DNA of 64,000 bases from CBDATG01 sp965200145 (GTDB taxonomy: Bacteria; Chloroflexota; Dehalococcoidia; Lucifugimonadales; Lucifugimonadaceae), in contig CBDATG010000002.1 in assembly GCA_965200145.1 (NCBI GenBank), positions 310,001 to 374,000 of the forward strand, read 5' to 3'. The translations under genes and the position numbers were made by a program. The notes under the pieces are model-generated. The model was not told the DNA's origin, did not search any database, and saw only the letters and a program-made list of their open reading frames with translations. Shown here one piece after another: positions 37,154 through 45,577 of the stretch (position 1 is its first letter; every line of letters begins with the position of its first letter).

Positions 37154-37888
37154 ATGGGCGACAACAAGTATGAGCAAGTTCATGTGTCAGACGAGATACT
37201 GGCGCGCTTCAGAAAACTGCCGACGGCAACGACTTGGGCAGCGGTCAGCAATGTTGCCGGCGTTCCCAAGCCGTTCATGGAAGGAGTGCGCAACTTCACC
37301 CCCGGCAAGCGACTGGCAGCACGCGCGCGTACTCTCAGATTCCTACCACCGCGACCGGACCTAGATGCAGAGACGAAGGTCGGAGAGGAATCACCAGAAT
37401 ACAAAGCGATGGACAGATGCGGTCCCGGCGATGTGCTAGTCGCAGACCTAATGGGCAAGCAGTGGGCAGCAGTAGCTGGCGATGTGAAGCTGCTGCAGCT
37501 AAAGATGAACGGCGCAGACGGACTGGTAACCGACGGCGCAATTCGCGACCTAGGCGTCTTGGAAGACGAGAACTACGGATTCGCGGTCTACGCACAAGAG
37601 CGAACCCCATACGGCGGACGCCCATGGGCTGATCCAGCGTACGAGAACTGCGACATACAGTGTGGAGGCGCACTAGTACGCCCTGGCGATGTGATCGTCG
37701 GCGACGATGACGGTTGCGTAGTCGTGCCATCGTGGTTCGCAGAAGAAGCAGTTGAATGGGTAGAGGAACACGAAGGAGTGGAAGGATACGTCAAGGAGAA
37801 GATCGCGTCAGAAGGGGTGCGCCCGGGCAAGTACTACCCACCAACCGACGCGATGATGGACGAGTACCGAGCGAGCCTGGAGCGATAG
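37154..37888 (+). CDS. RraA-like / 4-hydroxy-4-methyl-2-oxoglutarate aldolase family protein
   Basis: A 244-residue protein of the RraA fold. GADGLVTDGAIRDL carries the Arg-Asp pair of the metal and substrate site, and VRPGDVIVGDDDGCVVVP is the typical C-terminal signature. Family members are divalent-metal aldolases for hydroxy-oxo acids, and RraA itself is an RNase E regulator. A catabolic aldolase fits the many acid-sugar enzymes in this window. A GGGAG site lies seven bases before ATG 37154; ATG 37148 and GTG 37127 are alternatives. The product after residue 190 is acidic. Confidence 0.82.
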   Translation: MGDNKYEQVHVSDEILARFRKLPTATTWAAVSNVAGVPKPFMEGVRNFTPGKRLAARARTLRFLPPRPDLDAETKVGEESPEYKAMDRCGPGDVLVADLMGKQWAAVAGDVKLLQLKMNGADGLVTDGAIRDLGVLEDENYGFAVYAQERTPYGGRPWADPAYENCDIQCGGALVRPGDVIVGDDDGCVVVPSWFAEEAVEWVEEHEGVEGYVKEKIASEGVRPGKYYPPTDAMMDEYRASLER

Positions 37889-37931
37889 AGGACAGCGCGG
37901 CTCCTACGCGAGTTCGGCACGCAAGCAATCA

Positions 37932-40900
37932 GTGATGGGCCAGATTGGATTCAACGGTACCGTCGCCGGCCAATCTGGCCAGATGCACGAGGACACTTTC
38001 AACGTTGCATTGGCACGCGCGCTGAGGCGAACGCGAAAAGTATGGCGAGATGACGAAAACGCCGTTCAATGCGAACGGTTACGATCCCTGATCGGTGACC
38101 AAGCCCGACGGCCGGACATCATCGTCCAGTCACCCGACAGCTACCCCGTCGTGATTGAAACGGAGTGGAATGCTCCAGCCGATCGAGATGCACTGTCGAG
38201 GGTTGGACGGGTCCTGCTCAGAAACATGCTACCGATTCGGTCGGCAGTGGCTGTCGGGATCCCAGATGAGGTGCGCCGATGGTCCGACGATGAACTCGAA
38301 CGGCGACTCGCCCTAGACGGTGGGGTAAGCCTGCGGCTCGCCTGTCACATGTCAGAGGTTTCAAGTTCGATCGCAACGGAATCAGTTGGACATCCAGTCC
38401 GATGGCCGAACGACGGATGGGTCATCGGCGATGTATCGGATTTGGCGGAACTGGTTGAAGACGCCACCGCACCACCCGCGCTACTCGAGAGGACCACGCA
38501 CCGGGTAGCCGAACAGATCACAGGTTACGCGGGTGCCCTGTCAGAGTCACTCGATACACAAGCCGCGTTGGAGGTTGCCCATCAATTAGGACAACAGAGC
38601 TCTGAACAGGCTTTGCGCCTTGCTTGCTGCATCTGGATGACTTCGTGGCGATTGCATTCTGTGTTGGCGCGTATCCCGAGACTACGCGATTTAGGACTCA
38701 AACCGATTTCTGAGCTACGCGCACACCCTGAAGCCCCGGTCACATTGACAGAAGTAAGACGGGCGTGGACTCTGATACTGAATTACAACTACAAATCTAT
38801 ATTCCTTCCCGCCCTCGCCGCGCTGCATCCTCGGTTACCAGAGTTAAACGGTGCTGAAGTACTCGACGGTTTGGCGCGCTTGGCGGAGGAAATCATCGCA
38901 CTACGACTTGGAAACAGCATCGACTTCGCAGGTGAACTGTTTCCAAGATTGCTCAGCGACAGAGAAGAAACGGCAGCGCACTACACAAAGTCAGCCAGCG
39001 CAGAGATGCTAGCCGCAATGGCGACGAGCAGACTCCGAAATGTTGATTGGAACTCACTAGATTCGGTGTCTGGACTACAAGTGGCGGATTTGGCATGTGG
39101 TACTGGCACCCTGTTACGCGCAACGTACGGCCGAATACGCAAACTACACGATGCCAAAGGCGCAACCGGAGTGCAATCGTTACACAAAAAGATGATGGAG
39201 GGCGGACTAACCGGACTCGACATCAATGCTCTCGCAAGTCATATGACCGCCGCCGCTGTCTCATCGTTCGACATGGCAACACCGTACAAATATTCCAACA
39301 TCGGTTCCGTCGCAGTACACGGCGGAAAAACAGGTTCTCTTGAGCTGCTCGACCAACAGGAAGTCGTCGACGTGGTCGGTGAAGCAGTTAGCTCGTCAGA
39401 ACACCTCAAAATGAACGGCGGATTCCTGTCGGTGCCAGACGACAGCCAGGACATAGTGATCCAGAACCCGCCGTACACACGGGCCCAAGGCGGACGCTCC
39501 GTGTTCGCTTTGGCAGGAATGGACGAAAAGTCACGCGAACTGAGTCGCAAGGCATTGGCGAGAAAGGTCTCAAAACTGCGAGAATCTGGGAACCGATTTG
39601 TTAACGGTCACGCAGGATTTGGTACACATTTTTCCGCATTGGCAGATATGAAACTGCGGGCTGGCGGAGTCTTCGCCAGTGTGTTGCCATTAACATCCGC
39701 ACACGCCGAAACTTGGAGCGGTTTTCGCGAGGAGATGTTAGCCCGTTACGAACAGGTGACCGCCGTCGCCTTCGTGTCAGACCTACCGTCAAGCATTTCC
39801 GCCGACACAGATATAGGTGAAATCTTGTTGTTGGCAACGAAACGCTCGGACAACGCTAACAGCACGCACACGCCATCAATCGTCTGTGTCAACCTCGACT
39901 CCTATCCGGAGACTATCGCAGAAGCCAAGTACGTCGCCAAGTCCGTGGAATCAGCTTTGGACCAGAGGCGCGGCGGAACGATCACTATGGCTGGACGCCC
40001 CATCGGCTCTTGGACTCGGATCGATATGTTGCTCCCAAGCTTTCCGTGGTTTCCCCTCGGAACCCGCAACACCACTCTGGCGTGCACAGTGGCAGGCCTA
40101 TTCGCAGGCGAGTTTAGATTCGACCCAGAAAACCTGAAAATACCGTTCCCGATTTCAATCTCAACCATGAGCTCAGTGCTTCGAGTTGGCGATAGCCAAG
40201 ACGCAATCGGTCACCTTCGAACGTCAGACCGTTCGCACTCAGAGAAACGAGGCGTGTTCGCATTCGACGAAGCAAAGGATACAACCGCTTTCACCTACCC
40301 GTCTATGTGGTCCGCAGACGCGACCAAACAGAGGCATCTCGAGGTGAAGCCAACACATGATGGAACGCCGGAAAGCCAAGACAGCACCAGAATCGGACGC
40401 ATATTGGATGCCAAGAGCAATTTGGTCATCGCCACGAACTACAGACAGACATCTCAAGCTTTAGCAGCAGCATGGGTAACGCCAGATGCCTTAGGTGGTC
40501 GGCAGTGGACGACCCTGATGCATGAAGACGAGGCAGTTAAGCAGGCGATGGTAATCTGGCTCAACTCAACCATGGGCTTGATGTCCCGAGTGGGTTACGC
40601 ACAGACTACACAAAGAGGCAGATCCGCCATGCAACAGGGTGCTATACGGGATTTTCCAGTGCCGGATTTCTCCGATCCCGGCAATGCTGGGTTCCACGCC
40701 AGAGCAACAGCAGTACACGAATTCGCACGTCTGTCAAAATTGCAGCTCATGCCCGGTTCGCTAGCATGGAAAGACCCAGCACGACACGAGATTGACAACG
40801 CGATGCTCACAATGCTCGGAATCGCCGATGAATCAACGGCGCAAGCGATGGAACGCATCCGCCAACTATGGTGCAGGGAGCCATCCGTCCACGGAGGCAA

Positions 40901-40937
40901 CAGGAAAATACTCAAGGCACTACAGCTCGCCCAGTAG
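37932..40937 (+). CDS. Large N6-adenine DNA methyltransferase with nuclease-like N-terminus (putative type IIG or defence enzyme)
   Basis: A 1001-residue protein. The central methyltransferase has motif I VADLACGTGTLL near residue 385 and motif IV QNPPYTR near residue 511, the NPPY form of N6-adenine enzymes. Near residues 60-75 the N-terminus reads RPDIIV followed by VVIETEW, a spacing like the PD-(D/E)xK nuclease core but with Glu-Thr-Glu where ExK is expected. A C-terminal region of about 300 residues could be the target-recognition part. This suggests a single-chain restriction-methylation enzyme. No other defence gene adjoins it: the neighbours are an aldolase-like gene and an enolase. 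The start is GTG 37932 or ATG 37935. Confidence 0.75.
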   Translation: MMGQIGFNGTVAGQSGQMHEDTFNVALARALRRTRKVWRDDENAVQCERLRSLIGDQARRPDIIVQSPDSYPVVIETEWNAPADRDALSRVGRVLLRNMLPIRSAVAVGIPDEVRRWSDDELERRLALDGGVSLRLACHMSEVSSSIATESVGHPVRWPNDGWVIGDVSDLAELVEDATAPPALLERTTHRVAEQITGYAGALSESLDTQAALEVAHQLGQQSSEQALRLACCIWMTSWRLHSVLARIPRLRDLGLKPISELRAHPEAPVTLTEVRRAWTLILNYNYKSIFLPALAALHPRLPELNGAEVLDGLARLAEEIIALRLGNSIDFAGELFPRLLSDREETAAHYTKSASAEMLAAMATSRLRNVDWNSLDSVSGLQVADLACGTGTLLRATYGRIRKLHDAKGATGVQSLHKKMMEGGLTGLDINALASHMTAAAVSSFDMATPYKYSNIGSVAVHGGKTGSLELLDQQEVVDVVGEAVSSSEHLKMNGGFLSVPDDSQDIVIQNPPYTRAQGGRSVFALAGMDEKSRELSRKALARKVSKLRESGNRFVNGHAGFGTHFSALADMKLRAGGVFASVLPLTSAHAETWSGFREEMLARYEQVTAVAFVSDLPSSISADTDIGEILLLATKRSDNANSTHTPSIVCVNLDSYPETIAEAKYVAKSVESALDQRRGGTITMAGRPIGSWTRIDMLLPSFPWFPLGTRNTTLACTVAGLFAGEFRFDPENLKIPFPISISTMSSVLRVGDSQDAIGHLRTSDRSHSEKRGVFAFDEAKDTTAFTYPSMWSADATKQRHLEVKPTHDGTPESQDSTRIGRILDAKSNLVIATNYRQTSQALAAAWVTPDALGGRQWTTLMHEDEAVKQAMVIWLNSTMGLMSRVGYAQTTQRGRSAMQQGAIRDFPVPDFSDPGNAGFHARATAVHEFARLSKLQLMPGSLAWKDPARHEIDNAMLTMLGIADESTAQAMERIRQLWCREPSVHGGNRKILKALQLAQ

Positions 40938-41033
40938 CTGTCAGGCGTGCCGTCAATTAGGAAAATTGAATCGCAAAGCCCCATCCCTAGGCGGCCACTT
41001 ATCTAGCTGACAGGCATCCATTTGCCCCCCAAA

Positions 41034-42179
41034 CTACAGACCAACGATCCGTCCCTCCAACACTTCCTCGTCTAGCTCCACTCCCAGGCCCGGACCGGTC
41101 GGCGGGATGATGTAGCCGTTTTCGAAGACTAGCGGCTCCTTGAAAATGGTGCGGTGCAGTGGGCCCTGGTTTGCCTCTTGGATCATGAAGTTTGGCGAAC
41201 AGGTGTCGACCTGTATCGCCGCGGCCGCCGCTATGGGACCACACGCCATGTGCGGCGCGATCACTGCGTAGTGTGCTTCCGCTATCCCTGCAACCTTCTT
41301 CGCCTCCATGATGCCGCCGCACTGGCCTACATCTAGCTGGATTATCTGCGCCGCCTGCTTCTCCAACACATTCGCAAACTCATACTTGGTGACCAGCCGT
41401 TCCCCCGTCGCTATCGGGATGCTCGTGTGCGCGGCGACGCGTGCCATCTCGTCCACGTTCTCGGGCGGGACTGGCTCCTCGAACCAGAACGGGTGATACT
41501 CCTCAAGCATGTCGGCAGTCCGTATCGCCGAGTACGTGGTGAGCTGCCCATGCGTGCCAATGCCCACTTCCATCGCATTGCCGACCGCATCCCTGATCGA
41601 CTTGAATATCTTCGCGGCAGTCTCGATCTCATGCAACGGAATGTCGCGCGGTGTCGGGAAGAGCGGATGGAACGGGTCAAGCTTGCACGCCGAGTTGCCA
41701 GCCTCCAGCAGCTGCGCCGCAATCTCACCCGCCTTCTCCGGATGCTCACGGAATCCGCCCTCGGGCATGTAGGCATAGGCGCGCAGCGTGTCGTGATACT
41801 GACCGCCAAGCAGGTTGTAGATCGGCTGATCGACCGCCTTGCCAACGATGTCCCACAACGCCATCTCAATCGCCGACAGCACCGGACCGGCGTGCAGGCT
41901 AGGATGTCGGAAATCATGGCGGGACGCATACATCGTCTGCCAGATAAGCTCAATCTTGAACGGATCCTGCCCGACAACGAAGTGGTTCACATACTCGTTG
42001 ATGATCGCGACGAACGACTGGAGGTCTTGCAGACGGTCAGAGAAGACATTGCCCGTGATGCGTTCGCCCAGTCCTACGATCCCGCCATCGGTGTGCAGTT
42101 CCAGAAACAGCAGATACCGTCCGCCTCGATACGGCGGATCGTTCTCTACAATCATCGTCTTGTGGTGAGTAACCTTCAT
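41034..42179 (-). CDS. Enolase-superfamily protein with altered metal site (paralogue C)
   Basis: A 381-residue protein starting MKVTHHKTMIV. It has Lys-x-Asp (CKLDPF), Glu ligands in WFEEP and TGERL, and the histidine in IAPHMACG. The first metal ligand, usually Asp in a MIDAHG-type strand, is replaced: the strand reads VGIGTHGQ, with Gly at the Asp position. I recall a GTHGQ form in other superfamily proteins, so it may define a subfamily rather than decay. The substrate is unknown. A minus-strand TAGAAT lies 50 bases upstream. Confidence 0.85.
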   Translation of the reverse strand: MKVTHHKTMIVENDPPYRGGRYLLFLELHTDGGIVGLGERITGNVFSDRLQDLQSFVAIINEYVNHFVVGQDPFKIELIWQTMYASRHDFRHPSLHAGPVLSAIEMALWDIVGKAVDQPIYNLLGGQYHDTLRAYAYMPEGGFREHPEKAGEIAAQLLEAGNSACKLDPFHPLFPTPRDIPLHEIETAAKIFKSIRDAVGNAMEVGIGTHGQLTTYSAIRTADMLEEYHPFWFEEPVPPENVDEMARVAAHTSIPIATGERLVTKYEFANVLEKQAAQIIQLDVGQCGGIMEAKKVAGIAEAHYAVIAPHMACGPIAAAAAIQVDTCSPNFMIQEANQGPLHRTIFKEPLVFENGYIIPPTGPGLGVELDEEVLEGRIVGL

Positions 42180-42229
42180 TGGAGCGTCCGTTGGTGCATT
42201 GTGGATTGACGTAAGTCCGATGGCACAGC

Positions 42230-42235
42230 ATTCTA
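42230..42235 (-). promoter_or_regulatory. Candidate -10 element TAGAAT upstream of enolase paralogue C
   Basis: On the minus strand TAGAAT lies 50 bases before the ATG at 42179. A plus-strand TAGAAT for the tRNAs lies close by at 42253, so the gap is probably a divergent promoter. Confidence 0.35.
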
Positions 42236-42252
42236 GCAGGGTATCGGTTTTG

Positions 42253-42258
42253 TAGAAT
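42253..42258 (+). promoter_or_regulatory. Candidate -10 element TAGAAT upstream of the tRNA genes
   Basis: TAGAAT lies 36 bases before the 5' end of tRNA-His and would start a transcript covering both tRNAs. Confidence 0.35.
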
Positions 42259-42294
42259 CGTGTAGAGCGAGCGAAGCATCAGCTGCGACCGCGT

Positions 42295-42371
42295 GGTGGG
42301 CGTAGTGTAGTGGTTAACACGTCAGGTTGTGGCCCTGAAGATCGCGGGTTCGAATCCCGCCGTCCACCCCA
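42295..42371 (+). tRNA. tRNA-His (anticodon GTG)
   Basis: The 7-bp acceptor stem GTGGGCG/CGTCCAC is preceded by G at position -1 facing discriminator C, the hallmark of tRNA-His. The anticodon stem TCAGG/CCTGA encloses TTGTGGC with anticodon GTG at 42329-42331. The T arm is GCGGG TTCGAAT CCCGC and CCA is encoded. It is 14 bases upstream of tRNA-Arg. Confidence 0.97.
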
Positions 42372-42384
42372 CCAGCGAGAACAT

Positions 42385-42460
42385 GCGCCCGTAGCTCAGT
42401 GGACAGAGCACCTGGCTTCGAACCAGGCGGTCGGGGGTTCGAATCCCTCCGGGCGTGCCA
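42385..42460 (+). tRNA. tRNA-Arg (anticodon TCG)
   Basis: Acceptor stem GCGCCCG pairs with CGGGCGT (one G-T pair). The anticodon stem CCTGG/CCAGG encloses CTTCGAA, giving anticodon TCG, which reads CGA. The T loop is TTCGAAT and CCA is encoded. A half copy of the dispersed repeat begins five bases after its 3' end. Confidence 0.97.
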
Positions 42461-42465
42461 AACGC

Positions 42466-42495
42466 ATTACCAGGGATATGCAGGATGCGCAGGAT
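42466..42495 (+). repeat. Half copy of the dispersed CAGGAT repeat (R0)
   Basis: ATTACCAGGGATATGCAGGA and the following units match the left arm of the repeats at 48.9-60.4 kb. The right arm is missing. It fills the gap between tRNA-Arg and the methyltransferase stop codon. Confidence 0.65.
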
Positions 42496-42510
42496 TGGGT
42501 GGGGGATGGC

Positions 42511-43329
42511 TTACCTCGTCGCCGTGAGCGAATACAGCATCGGTATCTCTGGTGCGCCTGCCGGGAGGCGGTACCAGCCGTCGTCGGACTTGCTCATGCC
42601 GTTGATTGCCTTGTAGGTGCTGACTGGATGCTCGTTGTAGCTCGTCAGCGTCATTCCTGCGCCGATCACCGCGTTGATGATGTCGGATATGGTGTGTTGC
42701 CACTCCCACGTGTCGCCCTTGATGACTACATCTCCGCTGGCGTATGACGGCTCGTCGCCGGGGTATCTGATGCCGGCGTTGCCATGCCAGTAGCCCGAGT
42801 GGACGCGTAGGTTGGTTGCGTCGTCGGGGTCGTCGTTGCCCGACTGGAACATGTGATGCACCGGGTGGCCGTCCATCAGGAACAGCGTACCGCCGGGTTG
42901 TAGGTGATTCGCGGCAACCTCTGCCCATCGGCGTACATCTGGCAACCAGACTAGTACGCCCAACGCCGAGTACACAATATCGAACTGTTCGTCAAGTACA
43001 TTGGGCAGGTCGTAGATGTCGGACTGGATGAAGCGCACACCTAAGCCCAGCTCGTTATTCAGGCCGCGAGCGATCTCAATCGCGTTCCCAGAGAAATCGA
43101 CACCAGTCGCCGTTGCACCGAGTCGCGCCCACGACATCGTGTCCATCCCGAAGTGGCATTGCAGGTGTAGCAGGGACTTACCAGATACATCGCCCAGCGC
43201 GTCCCGCTCGATTGAGTTTAGAGATATGTGACCAGCTTTGAATCCTTCGACATCGTAGTACCGGGATTTGACATGCGCGAGAGCCGCTTCGTCCCACCAG
43301 GTGCGGTTGAGTTCGGTTCGTTCGTCCAT
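42511..43329 (-). CDS. SAM-dependent methyltransferase, class I
   Basis: A 272-residue protein starting MDERTELNRTWWDEAAL. Motif I is LLHLQCHFGMDTMSWARLGA, followed by VDFSGNAIEIA (acidic ribose-binding position) and SDIYDLP. It resembles ubiquinone/menaquinone-type small-molecule methylases; the substrate is unknown. The ATG at 43329 has an AAGGA six to eight bases upstream, and the longer reading lacks family match. It lies 67 bases downstream of the transporter gene on the same strand. Confidence 0.82.
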   Translation of the reverse strand: MDERTELNRTWWDEAALAHVKSRYYDVEGFKAGHISLNSIERDALGDVSGKSLLHLQCHFGMDTMSWARLGATATGVDFSGNAIEIARGLNNELGLGVRFIQSDIYDLPNVLDEQFDIVYSALGVLVWLPDVRRWAEVAANHLQPGGTLFLMDGHPVHHMFQSGNDDPDDATNLRVHSGYWHGNAGIRYPGDEPSYASGDVVIKGDTWEWQHTISDIINAVIGAGMTLTSYNEHPVSTYKAINGMSKSDDGWYRLPAGAPEIPMLYSLTATR

Positions 43330-43396
43330 TATTGCGTCCTTCAGTGCCTCGTTAATTCCCACGCATCGATCAACGATAACGCGTAAGCAGGGCTGG

Positions 43397-44320
43397 TCAG
43401 CTCGCGAACGCGATGGCGATGGCACCGACGGCGATCAAAACTGCCCCCGTAGCCCTAACTGCCGTGACGCGTTCCTTGAGTGCCAGCGCACCCAAGACTA
43501 CCCCGAACAACACTGCGAGTTCGCGGAACGGCCCGACATAGCTGACAGGAGAGGTTTGCAACGCGGTCAGCACGAGCGTGTATGCGGCGAACTGGAGTAA
43601 CCCGCCGATGATGTGCGCCTTCCAGTGCCGACGCGCTTCGTCAACGAACGTCGCGCGACTCTCGTGTCTTGACATCAGTAGCATCATGCCGGTAGCGCCG
43701 CCGAGTTGCAACCAGAACATGTACAGCGCTGGTTGCACATGTTGCACACCTTGCTTGTCGACTACGGAGTAAATGCCGATCGTCACCCCCGTTGCGAGCG
43801 CGAGAGGGATGGCAGGTCGAGCAAGGAATGATTTGCGAATGGCGGCGATGCTCGCGTTGCGCGGTTGGTAGATGGAAGTCAACGCGGCGCGCAGGTTTAG
43901 CGGACCGGCATCAGACAGCATGACGGATATGATGCCCGACAGTATCGAGAGCGCACCTGCGACTGCCAGCGGTGTCATCGTCTCGCCGAGAACGGAGACT
44001 CCGAGCACCGGAATGATCGCCAAACCGAGACCGCGCGCAATGGGGTAGACAACCGACAACTCTCCAGACGCGTAGGCGTAACCTAACGCGCTGAAGTAGG
44101 CAATATGCAACACAATCGTCGCGGCGATGAATGCCCAACCGGTCGCCGAAGGCATATCAGTAACCAGGATGTAGACGGCCAGCGGCGACGCGATACACGC
44201 AGACGCGAGAGCCATCAACGGTGTCGTGACGGCGGGCCGAGTCGTGTTGCGAACGATCATGTTCCAGCTGGCGTGACACAACGACGCGGTCAGGACGAGG
44301 GCTATGGCGGTAAGTGTCAA
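43397..44320 (-). CDS. EamA/DMT-family transporter
   Basis: A 307-residue membrane protein with about ten hydrophobic segments in two EamA halves (GYAYASGELSVVYPIARGLG in the first, SPVSYVGPFRELAVLFGVVLG in the second), the repeat layout of drug/metabolite exporters. It probably moves a metabolite across the cytoplasmic membrane; the substrate is unknown. A TTG start at 44320 with GGAG ten bases upstream is chosen, because the frame upstream to 44470 has no ATG near the first membrane helix. Confidence 0.8.
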   Translation of the reverse strand: MTLTAIALVLTASLCHASWNMIVRNTTRPAVTTPLMALASACIASPLAVYILVTDMPSATGWAFIAATIVLHIAYFSALGYAYASGELSVVYPIARGLGLAIIPVLGVSVLGETMTPLAVAGALSILSGIISVMLSDAGPLNLRAALTSIYQPRNASIAAIRKSFLARPAIPLALATGVTIGIYSVVDKQGVQHVQPALYMFWLQLGGATGMMLLMSRHESRATFVDEARRHWKAHIIGGLLQFAAYTLVLTALQTSPVSYVGPFRELAVLFGVVLGALALKERVTAVRATGAVLIAVGAIAIAFAS

Positions 44321-44419
44321 GTGCGATGTGCTCCAGTAGCACAGACTATCGTTGCTGTGTTGTTGCGCGGGTGCGACACGAAGATGTTGCAAGTGTGCGC
44401 TGTCATTTCCCACTGGCAT

Positions 44420-44425
44420 TAGAAT
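44420..44425 (+). promoter_or_regulatory. Candidate -10 element TAGAAT upstream of the mutarotase-like gene
   Basis: TAGAAT (in GGCATTAGAATCCC) lies 43 bases before the ATG at 44469 in the gap between two divergent genes. Confidence 0.35.
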
Positions 44426-44468
44426 CCCGAATGCGAATGCGGCATGACTTTCCAGGAGCGCAGCCAAC

Positions 44469-45560
44469 ATGCACTATCAGGATGAGCGAACTTACGGTTG
44501 CAGGATCTCAGACTCTTGGACATATCGCGGCTTGAAGATGGTCGTTATGGAAAACGAGCTGCTACGTGTCTCGATCGTCGCGGACAAGGGCGCAGACATC
44601 TTTGAGCTCGTGCACAAGCCATCTGACACTGACTTCATGTGGCGCACCCCTTGGTCGATCCGCAATCAGTCGCTCTGGGTACCGTCTACCGGCTGGGGCG
44701 AAGGCATATTTCACGACCTCTACATCGGCGGTTGGAACACCATCGCACCGACTGGCGGCTCACCACAGGACTACATGGGCGCAGAGATTGGACAGCACAA
44801 CGAGACGAACCTGATGCCGTGGGATGCACAGATCGTTGAAGACAGTCCCGACCGAGTCTCGGCGAAGTTCTGGGTCCGCGCTGTCAGAACCCCGTTCTTC
44901 GTCGAAAAGGTGGTGACGCTGGAATCGGGTTCTCCAGTGTTGACCGTCACAGATACTTTGACGAACGAAGCTGAGGAACCCGCGCCGGCGCAGTGGGGAC
45001 AGCATGTCGCACTCGGCGAACCGTTCCTGACTCCCAACTGCATCTTGGACCTGCCATCGGCGCAATTCATCGTACCTGATTCCGGCGATGACCTACCCGC
45101 CGGTTCGCGTCTGAAGCCCGGCCGGCGCGGCGAATGGCCGACCGCTGAGGGAGCCGATGGCGACGAGGTGGACCTACGCAGATTCCCGCCCAAGGAAGAC
45201 AGGCTGGTCGATTATCTATCGTTCTGCGAACTGTCAGCGGGTTGGTACGCAGTGACAAACCCCGACCACGGCATCGGATTTGGATTGACTTGGGACACAT
45301 CTGTCTTCCGATATCTGTGGTACTGGCAAGTGTTCGGCGGCCACAGCGGATATCCGTGGTACAAGCGCACATACAACGTCGGACTGGAGCCCTTTACTTC
45401 CATGCCAAGCGGCATCCCAGAACCGGGTAGCGACGAGTCGACTTCGCTAACGTTTGAGCCGGGCGAGACCCGTAGCTCGACAGTGCGAGCAGTCGTCTAT
45501 CAATCAACCGAGGGCGTAGATTCGATATCCGACACTGCGGTAGTGTCAACGCGTGATTAA
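44469..45560 (+). CDS. Aldose-1-epimerase-like protein (DUF4432-type galactose mutarotase fold)
   Basis: A 363-residue protein with the beta-sandwich pattern of mutarotases. The opening (LKMVVMENELLRVSIVADKGADIFELVHKP) matches the first strands of aldose epimerase-like proteins, and QWGQHVALGEPFL may hold a catalytic His. It probably interconverts sugar anomers or binds a carbohydrate. Its place among sugar-acid enzymes and divergent from a transporter suits carbohydrate use. The substrate is unknown. Confidence 0.72.
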   Translation: MHYQDERTYGCRISDSWTYRGLKMVVMENELLRVSIVADKGADIFELVHKPSDTDFMWRTPWSIRNQSLWVPSTGWGEGIFHDLYIGGWNTIAPTGGSPQDYMGAEIGQHNETNLMPWDAQIVEDSPDRVSAKFWVRAVRTPFFVEKVVTLESGSPVLTVTDTLTNEAEEPAPAQWGQHVALGEPFLTPNCILDLPSAQFIVPDSGDDLPAGSRLKPGRRGEWPTAEGADGDEVDLRRFPPKEDRLVDYLSFCELSAGWYAVTNPDHGIGFGLTWDTSVFRYLWYWQVFGGHSGYPWYKRTYNVGLEPFTSMPSGIPEPGSDESTSLTFEPGETRSSTVRAVVYQSTEGVDSISDTAVVSTRD

Positions 45561-45577
45561 ACTACGCCGGCACTATA

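Noticed and set aside
41427..42209. Plus-strand frame of 260 codons antisense to enolase paralogue C
   Set aside because: The enolase reading has all expected motifs; the antisense frame is His- and Arg-rich and arises from codon bias.
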